Positions 7,433-16,519 of a DNA stretch of 64,000 nucleotides are shown here, piece after piece. The notes under the pieces were generated by a model that was not told where the DNA came from, did no database searches, and saw only the letters and a program-made list of their open reading frames with translations. Every line of letters starts with the position of its first letter. Position 1 is the stretch's first letter. Location: assembly GCF_900109285.1 (NCBI RefSeq), contig NZ_FNZQ01000002.1, positions 124,001 through 188,000 on the forward strand, written 5' to 3'. The position numbers were made by a program, and so were the translations under genes. This stretch comes from Jannaschia helgolandensis. Its GTDB lineage: Bacteria; Pseudomonadota; Alphaproteobacteria; Rhodobacterales; Rhodobacteraceae.

Positions 7433-8908
7433 ATGGCCATTGCCGTCGAACAGTTCTTCCTCGATCCCGCACACCGCGGCACCCTTCAGCGTCAACTGCA
7501 GGAGATCGTGACAGGTGCCATCCTCGCCGGTCGCTTCCGGCCCGGCGACCGGATGCCGTCGTCCCGCGGGCTGGCCCGGCATCTGGGCATCAGCCGTATC
7601 ACCGTCACGCTGGCCTATACCGAACTGGTGGCGAACGATTACCTGTCGTCGCGCGGTCGGTCGGGTTATTTCGTGTCCGAGAGCGCCCCGCGCCCGCCCA
7701 GCTTTCCGACGCAGACCCCCTCGGAATCGCGCGTCGACTGGTCGCGCGTGCTGGGTCAGCGGTTTCCGCCCGCCACGATCCTGACCCGGCCCGAAGACTG
7801 GCGGCGCTACCGCTATCCGTTCATCTACGGCCAGGCCGACGCCCGACTGTTCGATCACCAGAACTGGCGCAAATGTGCCTTGCAGGCCCTGGGCGCCCGC
7901 GATTTCGCCGCGATGACCGAAGACAGCTATGGCCGCGACGATCCGCACCTGATCGAGCAGATCATCCGCAACATCCTGCCGCGCCGGGGCATCGTCGCGA
8001 CCCCGGCCGAGGTGCTGGTGACGATGGGCGCGCAGAATGCGCTGTGGATGCTGGCGCAGGTCTTGCTGACGCAGCGCCGCACGGCGGCAATGGAATTCCC
8101 CTGCTACCCTGCCCTGCGCGAAATCCTGCGGCAGGCACGCTGCAATACGCTGGAGGTGGCGGTCGATGGCCACGGTCTGCCGCCCGACGATGTGCCGCCC
8201 ACAACCGACGTCGTCTTCGTCACGCCATCACACCATTGCCCGACCTCCGCGACGATGCCCGTGGCCCGGCGGCGCGAATTGCTGGCGCGCGCCGAACAGG
8301 ATGATTTCCTGATCGTCGAGGATGATTACGAATTCGAACTGGCGTTCACCGCCTCCCCGTCACCCGCGCTCAAGTCGCTGGATCGGGGCGGCCGCGTGGC
8401 CTATATCGGCAGCTTCGCCAAGTCGCTGTTTCCGGGCCTGCGCCTTGGCTACATCGTCGCACCCGAGCCTTTGATCCGCGAACTTCGCACCCTGCGATCG
8501 CTGCTGGTGCGCCACGTTCCGGGCCACATGCAACGTGCGACGGCCTATTTTCTGGCGCAGGGGCATTACGACGCGCAGGTCCACAAGATGGCGCGCGCCT
8601 ACCGCGAACGCCGCGCCGTGGCCGAAGTCTCGATCCAGTCCAACGGGCTGAGCATCGCCGGTGCCAGCAGCTTCGGCGGATCGTCGTTCTGGATGGAGGC
8701 CCCGCCCGGAATCCAGTCGGCGGCCCTGGCGGAACGGCTGCGCCAGCGGCAGGTGCTGATCGAACCGGCGGCGGCCTTCTTCGGCGACGGGCGCGACCCG
8801 GGCACGCATTACCGGCTGGCCTATTCGTCGATTTCGGTGGCCGACATACCCGAAGGAATCCGCCGCGTGGCCGAAGAATGTGCGGCGATGGCGCGGGGGG
8901 CGGCCTGA
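7433..8908 (+). CDS. tauR: TauR, MocR/GntR-family regulator of taurine genes
   Basis: Chimeric regulator, 491 residues: a GntR winged helix-turn-helix (residues about 10-80, with MPSSRGLARHLGISRITV) joined to a fold-type I aminotransferase-like domain. The latter keeps the PLP lysine, near K330 in GSFAKSLFPGLRLGY, and the IVEDDYEFEL region. Family knowledge: MocR proteins sense amino compounds through PLP, and TauR activates taurine genes. It lies between tpa and xsc, with CTGG repeats at all three loci. The ATG at 7433 has no ribosome site and sits right behind a TATAGG-like hexamer, so the mRNA may be leaderless. No other start upstream looks credible. Confidence 0.9.
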   Translation: MAIAVEQFFLDPAHRGTLQRQLQEIVTGAILAGRFRPGDRMPSSRGLARHLGISRITVTLAYTELVANDYLSSRGRSGYFVSESAPRPPSFPTQTPSESRVDWSRVLGQRFPPATILTRPEDWRRYRYPFIYGQADARLFDHQNWRKCALQALGARDFAAMTEDSYGRDDPHLIEQIIRNILPRRGIVATPAEVLVTMGAQNALWMLAQVLLTQRRTAAMEFPCYPALREILRQARCNTLEVAVDGHGLPPDDVPPTTDVVFVTPSHHCPTSATMPVARRRELLARAEQDDFLIVEDDYEFELAFTASPSPALKSLDRGGRVAYIGSFAKSLFPGLRLGYIVAPEPLIRELRTLRSLLVRHVPGHMQRATAYFLAQGHYDAQVHKMARAYRERRAVAEVSIQSNGLSIAGASSFGGSSFWMEAPPGIQSAALAERLRQRQVLIEPAAAFFGDGRDPGTHYRLAYSSISVADIPEGIRRVAEECAAMARGAA

Positions 8909-8940
8909 TGGCTATGGGACAAGCCGTTCCAAGCTTGCAA

Positions 8941-8976
8941 CTGGCCCTAGGCTGCAGGCCTTGCTGGCCCTATCGA
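8941..8976 (+). promoter_or_regulatory. Putative TauR operator before xsc (paired direct repeats)
   Basis: CTGGCCCTAG at 8941 and CTGGCCCTAT at 8964 start 23 bp apart, and the second copy starts exactly 103 bp before the xsc ATG. Copy number, spacing and distance to the gene match the tpa site base for base, and the second repeat shares CTGGCCCTATCG with it. Confidence 0.75.
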
Positions 8977-9066
8977 AGCCTTGACCGGAAGCCTAATGTT
9001 ACGGCAAGTATAAGACAAATCGAGACTTAGAGTCTCATTTTTGATATCCAGCGGGAGGAGAGACCC

Positions 9067-10845
9067 ATGAAGATGACCACCGAGGAAGCCTTCGTAAAGA
9101 CCCTGCAAATGCACGGCATCCGGCATGCGTTCGGCATCATCGGGTCGGCCATGATGCCGATTTCGGACATCTTCCCCAAGGCCGGGATCACCTTCTGGGA
9201 CTGTGCCCACGAAGGCTCCGCAGGCATGATGGCCGACGGATATACCCGCGCGACCGGCGAAATGTCGATGATGATCGCCCAGAACGGCCCCGGAATCACC
9301 AACTTCGTGACGGCCGTCAAGACCGCCTACTGGAACCATACACCGCTGCTGCTGGTAACGCCGCAGGCCGCTAACAAAACCATCGGTCAGGGCGGCTTCC
9401 AGGAAGTCGAACAGATGAAACTGTTCGAGGACATGGTCGCCTATCAGGAAGAGGTCCGCGACCCCTCGCGCATTGCCGAGACGCTGAACCGCGTCATCAT
9501 GGAGGCCAAGCGCGCCTCCGGTCCCGCCCAGATCAACATTCCTCGCGATTTCTGGACCCAGGTCATCGACATCGACCTGCCGATGATCGTCGATTTCGAA
9601 CTGCCCTCGGGCGGCGAACAGGCGATGAAACGAGCCGCCGATCTGCTGTCGCAGGCCAGGAACCCGGTCATCCTGAACGGTGCGGGCGTCGTCCTGTCCG
9701 AAGGCGGTATCGCCGCGTCGATGGCTCTGGCCGAACGCCTCGATGCGCCGGTCTGCGTCGGCTATCAGCACAACGACGCCTTCCCCGGATCGCACCCTCT
9801 CTTTGCCGGACCGCTGGGCTATAACGGCTCCAAGGCCGGGATGGAGCTGATTTCCGAGGCCGATGTCGTTCTCTGCCTCGGCACCCGTCTGAACCCGTTC
9901 TCGACCCTGCCGGGCTATGGCATGGATTACTGGCCGAGGGACGCCAAGATCATCCAGGTCGACATCAACCCGTCGCGCATCGGTCTGACCAAGAAGGTCA
10001 CCGTGGGCATCGTCGCCGATGCCGCCAAGGCCGCCAACGGCATCCTCGCCCAACTGTCCGATACGGCGGGCGACGCAGGCCGCGCCGAGCGCAAGTCGAA
10101 GATCGCCCAGACCAAATCGGCCTGGAAACAGCAGCTTTCCTCGATGGATCACGAGGAGGACGATCCCGGCACCACCTGGAACGAACGTGCCCGCGAGGCG
10201 CGTCCCGACTGGATGTCGCCGCGTCAGGCGTGGCGCGCCATCCAGTCCGCCTTGCCGCGCAACGCGATCATCTCGTCTGACATCGGCAACAACTGCGCCA
10301 TCGGCAACGCCTATCCCGACTTCGACGCTGGGCGGAAATACCTTGCCCCCGGACTGTTCGGTCCCTGCGGCTACGGCCTGCCGTCCATCGTCGGCGCCAA
10401 GATCGGCTGTCCCGACGTGCCGGTCGTGGGGTTTGCCGGCGACGGTGCCTTCGGCATCGCGGTCAACGAACTGACCGCCATCGGTCGCGAGGAATGGCCC
10501 GCCGTCACGCAGATCGTCTTCCGCAATTATCAGTGGGGCGCGGAGAAGCGGAACTCGACTCTCTGGTTCGACGACAACTTCGTCGGCACGGAACTGGATA
10601 TGAAGGTGTCCTACGCCGGTATCGCTCAGGCCTGCGGTCTCAAGGGTGTGCAGGTTCGCACCATGGACGAATTGACCACCGCGCTGGACACCGCGATCAA
10701 GGATCAGATGGACAACAACGAGACCACGCTGATCGAGGTCATCCTCAACCAGGAGCTGGGCGACCCTTTCCGGCGCGATGCCATGAAAAAGCCCGTGCGT
10801 GTGGCGGGCATCGACAAGAACGACATGAACGTCGCGGCGGAGTGA
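9067..10845 (+). CDS. xsc: Sulfoacetaldehyde acetyltransferase
   Basis: Thiamine-diphosphate enzyme that cleaves sulfoacetaldehyde with phosphate to acetyl phosphate and sulfite, the central C-S bond-breaking step. 592 residues with the acetolactate-synthase-like three-domain layout: an N-terminal PYR domain (AFGIIGSAMMPISD, with the conserved Glu in HEGSAGMMADGY), a middle domain from about residue 190, and a C-terminal ThDP/Mg motif starting GDGAFGIAVNELTAI and ending RNYQWGAEKRN. GGGAGGAGAG precedes the ATG. It opens an operon with pta and soeABC and is preceded by the CTGG direct-repeat pair. Related ThDP enzymes exist, but the sequence and neighbours make Xsc very likely. Confidence 0.95.
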   Translation: MKMTTEEAFVKTLQMHGIRHAFGIIGSAMMPISDIFPKAGITFWDCAHEGSAGMMADGYTRATGEMSMMIAQNGPGITNFVTAVKTAYWNHTPLLLVTPQAANKTIGQGGFQEVEQMKLFEDMVAYQEEVRDPSRIAETLNRVIMEAKRASGPAQINIPRDFWTQVIDIDLPMIVDFELPSGGEQAMKRAADLLSQARNPVILNGAGVVLSEGGIAASMALAERLDAPVCVGYQHNDAFPGSHPLFAGPLGYNGSKAGMELISEADVVLCLGTRLNPFSTLPGYGMDYWPRDAKIIQVDINPSRIGLTKKVTVGIVADAAKAANGILAQLSDTAGDAGRAERKSKIAQTKSAWKQQLSSMDHEEDDPGTTWNERAREARPDWMSPRQAWRAIQSALPRNAIISSDIGNNCAIGNAYPDFDAGRKYLAPGLFGPCGYGLPSIVGAKIGCPDVPVVGFAGDGAFGIAVNELTAIGREEWPAVTQIVFRNYQWGAEKRNSTLWFDDNFVGTELDMKVSYAGIAQACGLKGVQVRTMDELTTALDTAIKDQMDNNETTLIEVILNQELGDPFRRDAMKKPVRVAGIDKNDMNVAAE

Positions 10846-10876
10846 TCTGTTACAAAACGATAAGCGGAGCGGCGAC

Positions 10877-11857
10877 ATGACCTCGCCGCTCCTCGCCCTG
10901 CGCGACATGGCCCGGGCCGCATGCCATCATATCGTCCTGCCGGAAGGCACCGATCCTCGCGTCGTCGAGGCCGCAGGCCGCGCCGTGGCCGACGGTCTGG
11001 CGCGGGTCACGCTGCTGGCTCCGGCGGACACCGATACGCCCGATGGCGTCACCCTGCGCGACCCGGCCACGGCCGATACCGACGCCATGATCGCCGCCTA
11101 TATGGAGGCCCGCGCCAAGCGTCACCCGACGCCCGAGGATGCCGCGCAGGCGGTCACCGACCCCCTGATCCACGCCGCTCTCATGGTCCGGACGGGCCTG
11201 GCCGACGGCACCGTCGGCGGTGCGGTCGCCATCACGTCTGACACCGTGCGCGCCGCGCTCCAGATGATCGGCACGGCCCCCGGTGCCCCGCTCGTCTCCA
11301 GCTTCTTCCTCATGGTCCTGCCCGACACGCATGCCACGCGCCCCGGCACGGGCCTGATCTTCTCGGACTGCGGCCTCGTCATCGACCCGGACGCCATCCA
11401 ACTCGCCGCCATCGCGCATCAGGCCGCCGCCAGCGCCCGCGCCCTGCTCGGCACCGAACCGAAAGTCGCCATGCTGTCCTTTTCCACCAAGGGCAGCGCA
11501 CACCACATGGCCGTCAACAAGGTCACGGAAGCACTTGAAATCGCGCGCAAGACCGCGACATTCCCCATCGACGGCGAGCTTCAGTTCGACGCCGCCTTCG
11601 ACGTCGGGGTGGCCGCATCCAAAGCCCCCGGCAGCCCTGTCGCGGGTCAGGCCAACGTGCTGATCTTTCCGAATCTCGACGCGGGCAACATCGGATACAA
11701 GATCGCGCAGCGGATCGGCGGGGCGACTGCCATCGGCCCGGTCCTTCAAGGTCTCGCCAAACCCGCCAACGACCTGTCGCGGGGTTGCACCGCCGACGAT
11801 ATCATCGACATGATCGCGGTCACCTCCGCCCAGATCGATCAAGGGAAAAGCACATGA
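10877..11857 (+). CDS. pta: Phosphate acetyltransferase (short form)
   Basis: Converts the acetyl phosphate released by Xsc to acetyl-CoA, conserving its energy. 326 residues, the length of the single-domain PTA_PTB type without the N-terminal DRTGG/AAA regions of E. coli Pta. Typical segments are IVLPEGTDPRV at the N-terminus, MVRTGLADGTVGGAV, FSTKGSAHH and ANVLIFPNLDAGNIGYK near the C-terminus. It follows xsc after 31 bases and its stop overlaps the soeA start (ATGA), so the three steps are transcribed and probably translated together. Confidence 0.93.
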   Translation: MTSPLLALRDMARAACHHIVLPEGTDPRVVEAAGRAVADGLARVTLLAPADTDTPDGVTLRDPATADTDAMIAAYMEARAKRHPTPEDAAQAVTDPLIHAALMVRTGLADGTVGGAVAITSDTVRAALQMIGTAPGAPLVSSFFLMVLPDTHATRPGTGLIFSDCGLVIDPDAIQLAAIAHQAAASARALLGTEPKVAMLSFSTKGSAHHMAVNKVTEALEIARKTATFPIDGELQFDAAFDVGVAASKAPGSPVAGQANVLIFPNLDAGNIGYKIAQRIGGATAIGPVLQGLAKPANDLSRGCTADDIIDMIAVTSAQIDQGKST

Positions 11858-14691
11858 ACCAACCGGTCCTGAACCTCTCCCCCAAGGTCTCCGACGAGGT
11901 GCGCAAGACGACCTGCTACATGTGCGCCTGCCGCTGCGGCATCGACGTCCACATGAAGAATCAGCCCGACGGCACCCAGAAGGTCGCCTATATCGAGGGC
12001 AACCGCGACCATCCCGTGAACCGCGGCGTCCTCTGCGCCAAGGGCAGCGCCGGGATCATGCAGCACAACGCCCCCTCCCGCCTGCGCGCCCCGATGAAGC
12101 GCACGGGCGAACGCGGCAGCGGCAATTTCGAGGAAATCTCCTGGGACGAGGCCTACGCCATCGCCGAATCCTGGCTCCGCCCGATCCGCGAAACAAATCC
12201 CGAAAAGCTGGCTTTCTTCACCGGACGCGACCAGTCGCAGTCCTTCACAAGCTGGTGGGCGCAGGCCTTCGGCACCCCCAACTACGCGGCGCACGGTGGC
12301 TTCTGCTCGGTCAACATGGCCGCCGGCGGCATCTACACCATGGGCGGCGCGTTCTGGGAATTCGGCCAGCCCGACTGGGACCGCACCAAGCTTTTCATCC
12401 TGTTCGGCGTCGCCGAGGACCATGACAGCAACCCGATCAAGATGGGCATCGGCAAGGCCAAGGCGAACGGCGCGAAAATCGTCGGCGTGAACCCGGTCCG
12501 CTCGGGCTATAACGCGGTCGCCGACGACTGGTTCGGCATCACGCCGGGCACCGATGGCCTGCTGATCCTGTCGCTGGTGCATTGCCTGATGAAGGCAGGC
12601 AAGATCGACCTCGAATACCTGCGCGACTTCACCGACGCCCCCGTCCTGATCGACGCCGATCCCGACAGCCAAACCCACGGCCTCGCGCTCCTCGATGACG
12701 ACGGCCACAAGCTTGTCTGGGACCGCGCCGAGCAACGCGCCCGTTGTTATGACGCCGACGACGTGGCACCCGACCTGACCGGCATTTGGGAAATCGACGG
12801 GCACAAGCATCGCACCGTCTTTCAGCACATGGCCGACAAATACCTCGACGCGCAATATGCCCCCGAGGCCGTTGCCGAGCGCGTCGGCATTCCCGCCGGG
12901 CGCATCCGCGCGCTGGCCAGCGAAATCGCCCGCGTGGCTTTCGACGAGGCCATCGAGATCGACCGTCAATGGACCGACTTCCGCGGTCGCACCCACCAGA
13001 CAATGAAGGGCCGCCCGGTCAGTTTCCACGCCATGCGCGGCATCAGCGCGCATGCCAACGGGTTCCAGACCTGCCGCGCGCTCCACCTCCTGCAGATCAT
13101 CATCGGCAGCGTCGAGACTCCCGGCGGGTTCCGCATGAAGCCGCCCTACCCCAAGCCCGCGACCGCGCACCCGAAGCCGCACAGCAAGGTCACCCCCGGT
13201 GCCCCGCTCGACGGCCCGCACCTGGGCTTTGTCCATGGCCCTGCGGATCTTGCGCTAAAACCCGACGGCTCCCCCGCGCGCATCGACAAGGCCTTCACCT
13301 GGGAAAACCCGATGTCTGCGCATGGCATGATGCACATGGTCATCTCGAACGCACACGCGGGCGACCCGTACAAGATCGACACGTTGTTCATGTACATGGC
13401 GAACATGGCGTGGAATTCGTCGATGAATACCACCGGCACCATGAAGATGCTGGCCGACAAGGACGCGAATGGCGACTACGTCATCCCGCACATCATCTAT
13501 TCCGATGCCTATTCGTCCGAAATGGTGGCCTTTGCCGACCTGATCCTGCCCGACACGACATACCTTGAACGCCACGACTGCATCTCGCTGCTGGACCGCC
13601 CGATCTGCGAGGCCGAGGCCGCCGCCGATGCCATCCGCTGGCCCGTGGTCGAGCCGGACCGCGACGTCAAGGGCTTCCAGTCCGCGCTCGTCGATCTGGG
13701 TGCGCGGCTGGGTCTGCCGGGGTTCGTCCGGGACGACGGCAGTCCGAAGTTCGCCGATTATGCCGACTACATCGTCAGCCACGAACGCCGCCCCGGTGTC
13801 GGCCCCCTCATGGGTTGGCGAGGCAACGGTGACGAAACGGGACGCGGCGCACCGAACCCGGCACAACTCGACCGATATATCGAGAACGGCGGCTTCTGCG
13901 TCGCCCACATCCCGGACGAGGCGCAATTCTACAAACCGTGGAACAAGGCCTATCAGGACTGGGCGGTGGAAATCGGCCTGTTCGACAAACCCGCGCCTTA
14001 TATTTTCACGCTCTGGTGTGAACCGCTCCGCCGGTTCCAGCTTGCTGCCGAAGGCCACGGCGACCGCCAACCGCCGGATCACCTGCGCGAGCGTATCAAG
14101 GCGACCATGGACCCGCTGCCGATCTGGTATCCGGTCGACGGCGCGGATCGCTGCGGTGACACCGATGAATTTACCGTTCACGCCCTGACGCAGCGTCCCA
14201 TGGCGATGTATCATTCCTGGGGCAGCCAGAACGCCTGGCTGCGGCAGATTCACGGGCGCAACCCGATGTATCTGCCGACCGAAATCTGGGAAAAGCACGG
14301 CTTTGCCGATGACAGCTGGGCGCGCATCACCTCGCCGCATGGCGACATCACCGTGCCAGTCGCGCACATGCCCGCGCTGAACCACAACACGATCTGGACG
14401 TGGAATGCGATCGGCAAGCGCAAGGGAGCCTGGGCGTTGCACGACAACGCACCGGAGACCAACAAGGGGTTTCTGCTGAACCATCTGATCCACGAATTGC
14501 TGCCCCCGAAACAGGACGGCATGCGCTGGTCGAACTCCGACCCGATCACCGGACAGGCCGCGTGGTTCGACCTGAAGGTCAAGATCGAGAAAGTCGCCGC
14601 CCCCGCCGATCTGAAATCGGAACCTGACGCCGGGTCGCAGGTCAGCCCTGTAGGCAAAGGCCCCGACGAACTGGAGTGGGTCGTCAAATGA
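11854..14691 (+). CDS. soeA: Sulfite dehydrogenase molybdopterin subunit SoeA
   Basis: Catalytic subunit of the membrane-bound cytoplasmic sulfite-oxidising enzyme, using bis-MGD molybdenum to make sulfate from the sulfite released by Xsc. 945 residues, DMSO-reductase superfamily. An N-terminal [4Fe-4S] site is seen as C21-x2-C24-x3-C28 and C61 (in GVLCAKG). Segments such as FCSVNMAAGG, HAMRGISAHANGFQ and the C-terminal MoCo-binding domain (TEIWEKHGFADDSWARI) follow. There is no twin-arginine signal, consistent with Soe-type enzymes facing the cytoplasm. The start overlaps the pta stop. Other members of the superfamily (polysulfide or tetrathionate reductases) look alike; the xsc-pta context decides. 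Confidence 0.88.
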   Translation: MNQPVLNLSPKVSDEVRKTTCYMCACRCGIDVHMKNQPDGTQKVAYIEGNRDHPVNRGVLCAKGSAGIMQHNAPSRLRAPMKRTGERGSGNFEEISWDEAYAIAESWLRPIRETNPEKLAFFTGRDQSQSFTSWWAQAFGTPNYAAHGGFCSVNMAAGGIYTMGGAFWEFGQPDWDRTKLFILFGVAEDHDSNPIKMGIGKAKANGAKIVGVNPVRSGYNAVADDWFGITPGTDGLLILSLVHCLMKAGKIDLEYLRDFTDAPVLIDADPDSQTHGLALLDDDGHKLVWDRAEQRARCYDADDVAPDLTGIWEIDGHKHRTVFQHMADKYLDAQYAPEAVAERVGIPAGRIRALASEIARVAFDEAIEIDRQWTDFRGRTHQTMKGRPVSFHAMRGISAHANGFQTCRALHLLQIIIGSVETPGGFRMKPPYPKPATAHPKPHSKVTPGAPLDGPHLGFVHGPADLALKPDGSPARIDKAFTWENPMSAHGMMHMVISNAHAGDPYKIDTLFMYMANMAWNSSMNTTGTMKMLADKDANGDYVIPHIIYSDAYSSEMVAFADLILPDTTYLERHDCISLLDRPICEAEAAADAIRWPVVEPDRDVKGFQSALVDLGARLGLPGFVRDDGSPKFADYADYIVSHERRPGVGPLMGWRGNGDETGRGAPNPAQLDRYIENGGFCVAHIPDEAQFYKPWNKAYQDWAVEIGLFDKPAPYIFTLWCEPLRRFQLAAEGHGDRQPPDHLRERIKATMDPLPIWYPVDGADRCGDTDEFTVHALTQRPMAMYHSWGSQNAWLRQIHGRNPMYLPTEIWEKHGFADDSWARITSPHGDITVPVAHMPALNHNTIWTWNAIGKRKGAWALHDNAPETNKGFLLNHLIHELLPPKQDGMRWSNSDPITGQAAWFDLKVKIEKVAAPADLKSEPDAGSQVSPVGKGPDELEWVVK

Positions 14692-14740
14692 GCGCACAGA
14701 TCGGCAACTCCGCTGGGCAATCGGTGCGCCCAGTGACGTC

Positions 14741-14755
14741 ATACGCAGATAATAC
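14741..14755 (+). repeat. 15-base sequence in the soeA-soeB gap, repeated at 45344
   Basis: ATACGCAGATAATAC occurs here and identically at 45344-45358, the latter in the gap between the SMR gene and alaS. Both copies lie in short non-coding gaps. A chance 15-base match in 64 kb is quite possible, so this is recorded as an observation only. Confidence 0.3.
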
Positions 14756-14857
14756 TGCGGTATGCACCGCCGTAATACTTCCGATCCCACGCCTTCCTCT
14801 TTCCCGAAATATCCCCGCCGGAGGCATCCAACCTCTCAACCCGGAGGCCCCGACGAC

Positions 14858-15631
14858 ATGACCGCACTCCCCGCCACGACCGCCAGGAAACTCGGCCTCG
14901 TCATCGACCTCGACACCTGCGTCGGCTGTCATGCCTGCGTCACCGCCTGCAAAGGCTGGAACACTCAGAATTACGGCGCGCCGCTCTCGGACCAGGACGC
15001 CTACGGCGATGCCTCAGGCACATTTCTGAACCGCATCCACAGCTTTCAGGTTCAGCCGGAACCTGTGAACGACGTCCCGCAACTTGCTCAAACGACACAC
15101 TTTCCGAAATCTTGCCTGCATTGCGAAGACGCGCCCTGTGTCACGGTCTGCCCCACCGGGGCAAGCTATAAGCGCGCCGAAGACGGCATCGTTCTGGTCA
15201 ACGAAGATGCCTGCATGGGGTGCGGATTATGCGCCTGGGCCTGCCCGTATGGCGCGCGGGAAATGGATCAGGCCGCGGGTGTCATGAAGAAATGCACCCT
15301 CTGCGTCGACCGTATCTACAATGAAAACCTTGAAGAAATCGACCGGCAACCCGCCTGTGTCCGAACCTGTCCCGCAGGCGCGCGGCACTTCGGCGACCTG
15401 GCCGATCCGGATAGTCACGTGTCGAAACTGGTGGCCGAGCGCGGCGGTCTCGACCTGATGCCGGAACAGGGAACAAAGCCCGTAAATCAGTATCTTCCGC
15501 CCCGTCCCCGCGACACGATCCAGCCCGTGATGTCGGGCGACGAGGATATCCTCGCCCCCTTTCTCGCCCCCGTCGCCGAAGAGCCGAAGGGCTTTCTCGC
15601 CTGGGTCGACCGCGCGCTGGAGAAGCTCTGA
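14858..15631 (+). CDS. soeB: Sulfite dehydrogenase iron-sulfur subunit SoeB
   Basis: Electron-transfer subunit passing electrons from SoeA to the membrane anchor. 257 residues with the cysteine pattern for four [4Fe-4S] clusters: CVGCHACVTAC near the N-terminus, CLHCEDAPCVTVC, CMGCGLCAWAC, and CTLC with a later CVRTC. This is the DmsB/PhsB/NrfC layout. CCGGAGG lies upstream of the ATG and decides the start. Unlike the rest of the operon it is separated from soeA by 166 bases of non-coding DNA, and its stop overlaps soeC by one base (TGATG). Confidence 0.9.
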   Translation: MTALPATTARKLGLVIDLDTCVGCHACVTACKGWNTQNYGAPLSDQDAYGDASGTFLNRIHSFQVQPEPVNDVPQLAQTTHFPKSCLHCEDAPCVTVCPTGASYKRAEDGIVLVNEDACMGCGLCAWACPYGAREMDQAAGVMKKCTLCVDRIYNENLEEIDRQPACVRTCPAGARHFGDLADPDSHVSKLVAERGGLDLMPEQGTKPVNQYLPPRPRDTIQPVMSGDEDILAPFLAPVAEEPKGFLAWVDRALEKL

Positions 15632-16509
15632 TGCAACCCGCCCCCTCCGTCATAATCTTCTCGACACTTTCGGGCGCGGGCTTCGGCCTGCTGTTCTTCC
15701 TCGGCATCGGCTTTCCCGTCGTCTCGGGCGGCGTCGCGTTCGTTTTCTACCTGATCGCCTTCGGTCTGGCCGTCGGCGGCTTGCTGGCGTCGGTTTTTCA
15801 CCTTGGAAACAAGAAGAACGCGTGGAAAAGCTTCAGCCAGTGGCGCACGTCCTGGCTGTCGCGCGAAGGCTGGTTCGCGGTTGTCGGGCTGCTGGTGATG
15901 GGGCTTTATGCTTTCCTTCAGGTGTTCTTCGACACGACGGTTTTCACGCTCGGTTTCACCGGCGCGGCCCTGTCCCTGGCCACCGTTTTCGCCACTTCGA
16001 TGATTTATGCCCAGCTCAGGACCATTCCCCGCTGGAACCAGCCCGCCACACCCGGCTTCTTTCTGTCGGCGTCCCTCGCAGGTGGCGCGCTGTTGTCGGG
16101 CAACGTCACAACGGCCGTTATCTTCCTGATAATCCTCGGGGCCATCACCGTGTTTCACTGGTGGAAAGGCGACCAGCGCTTTGCCGAAGCCGGATCGACC
16201 ATCGAGACCGCGACACAGCTCAAGGGCCGCGTCAGCCTCTGGGAAAAGCCGCATACCGGGCAGAACTACCTGACGCATGAAATGATTTTCCATGTCGCCC
16301 GCAAACACGCCGTCAAGCTGCGCGTGATTGCCATCCTGGCCATGTCGGTCGTGCCTGTCGTGCTTCTGGTCCTGTTCCCCGTCCATCATGTGCTGGCTGC
16401 AATTGCAGTGCTGTCGTATCTGGCCGGGGTTTTCGTCCAGCGCTGGCTGTTCTTCGCCGAGGCAGAGCACGTCGTGGGCCTGTATTACGGCGCCCACGCC
16501 CGCGCATGA
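15631..16509 (+). CDS. soeC: Sulfite dehydrogenase membrane anchor SoeC
   Basis: Integral membrane subunit of the DmsC/NrfD-like group, 292 residues with about eight hydrophobic segments, for example FGLLFFLGIGFPVV, VVGLLVMGLYAFLQV and VIAILAMSVVPVVLLVLF. It anchors SoeAB and hands electrons to the quinone pool. The start ATG overlaps the soeB stop by one base. The gene ends the taurine island; the next gene runs convergently only 10 bases away, so no long terminator fits between them. Confidence 0.88.
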   Translation: MQPAPSVIIFSTLSGAGFGLLFFLGIGFPVVSGGVAFVFYLIAFGLAVGGLLASVFHLGNKKNAWKSFSQWRTSWLSREGWFAVVGLLVMGLYAFLQVFFDTTVFTLGFTGAALSLATVFATSMIYAQLRTIPRWNQPATPGFFLSASLAGGALLSGNVTTAVIFLIILGAITVFHWWKGDQRFAEAGSTIETATQLKGRVSLWEKPHTGQNYLTHEMIFHVARKHAVKLRVIAILAMSVVPVVLLVLFPVHHVLAAIAVLSYLAGVFVQRWLFFAEAEHVVGLYYGAHARA

Positions 16510-16519
16510 TCATGACCGA

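Noticed and set aside
8947-10908. Long open frame opposite xsc (653 codons)
   Set aside because: Shadow of the xsc coding sequence; composition typical of antisense reading in GC-rich DNA.
11839-13236. Long open frame on the strand opposite soeA (465 codons)
   Set aside because: It is the GC-rich mirror of soeA with repetitive D, G, R, A composition, no ribosome site and no recognisable domain.
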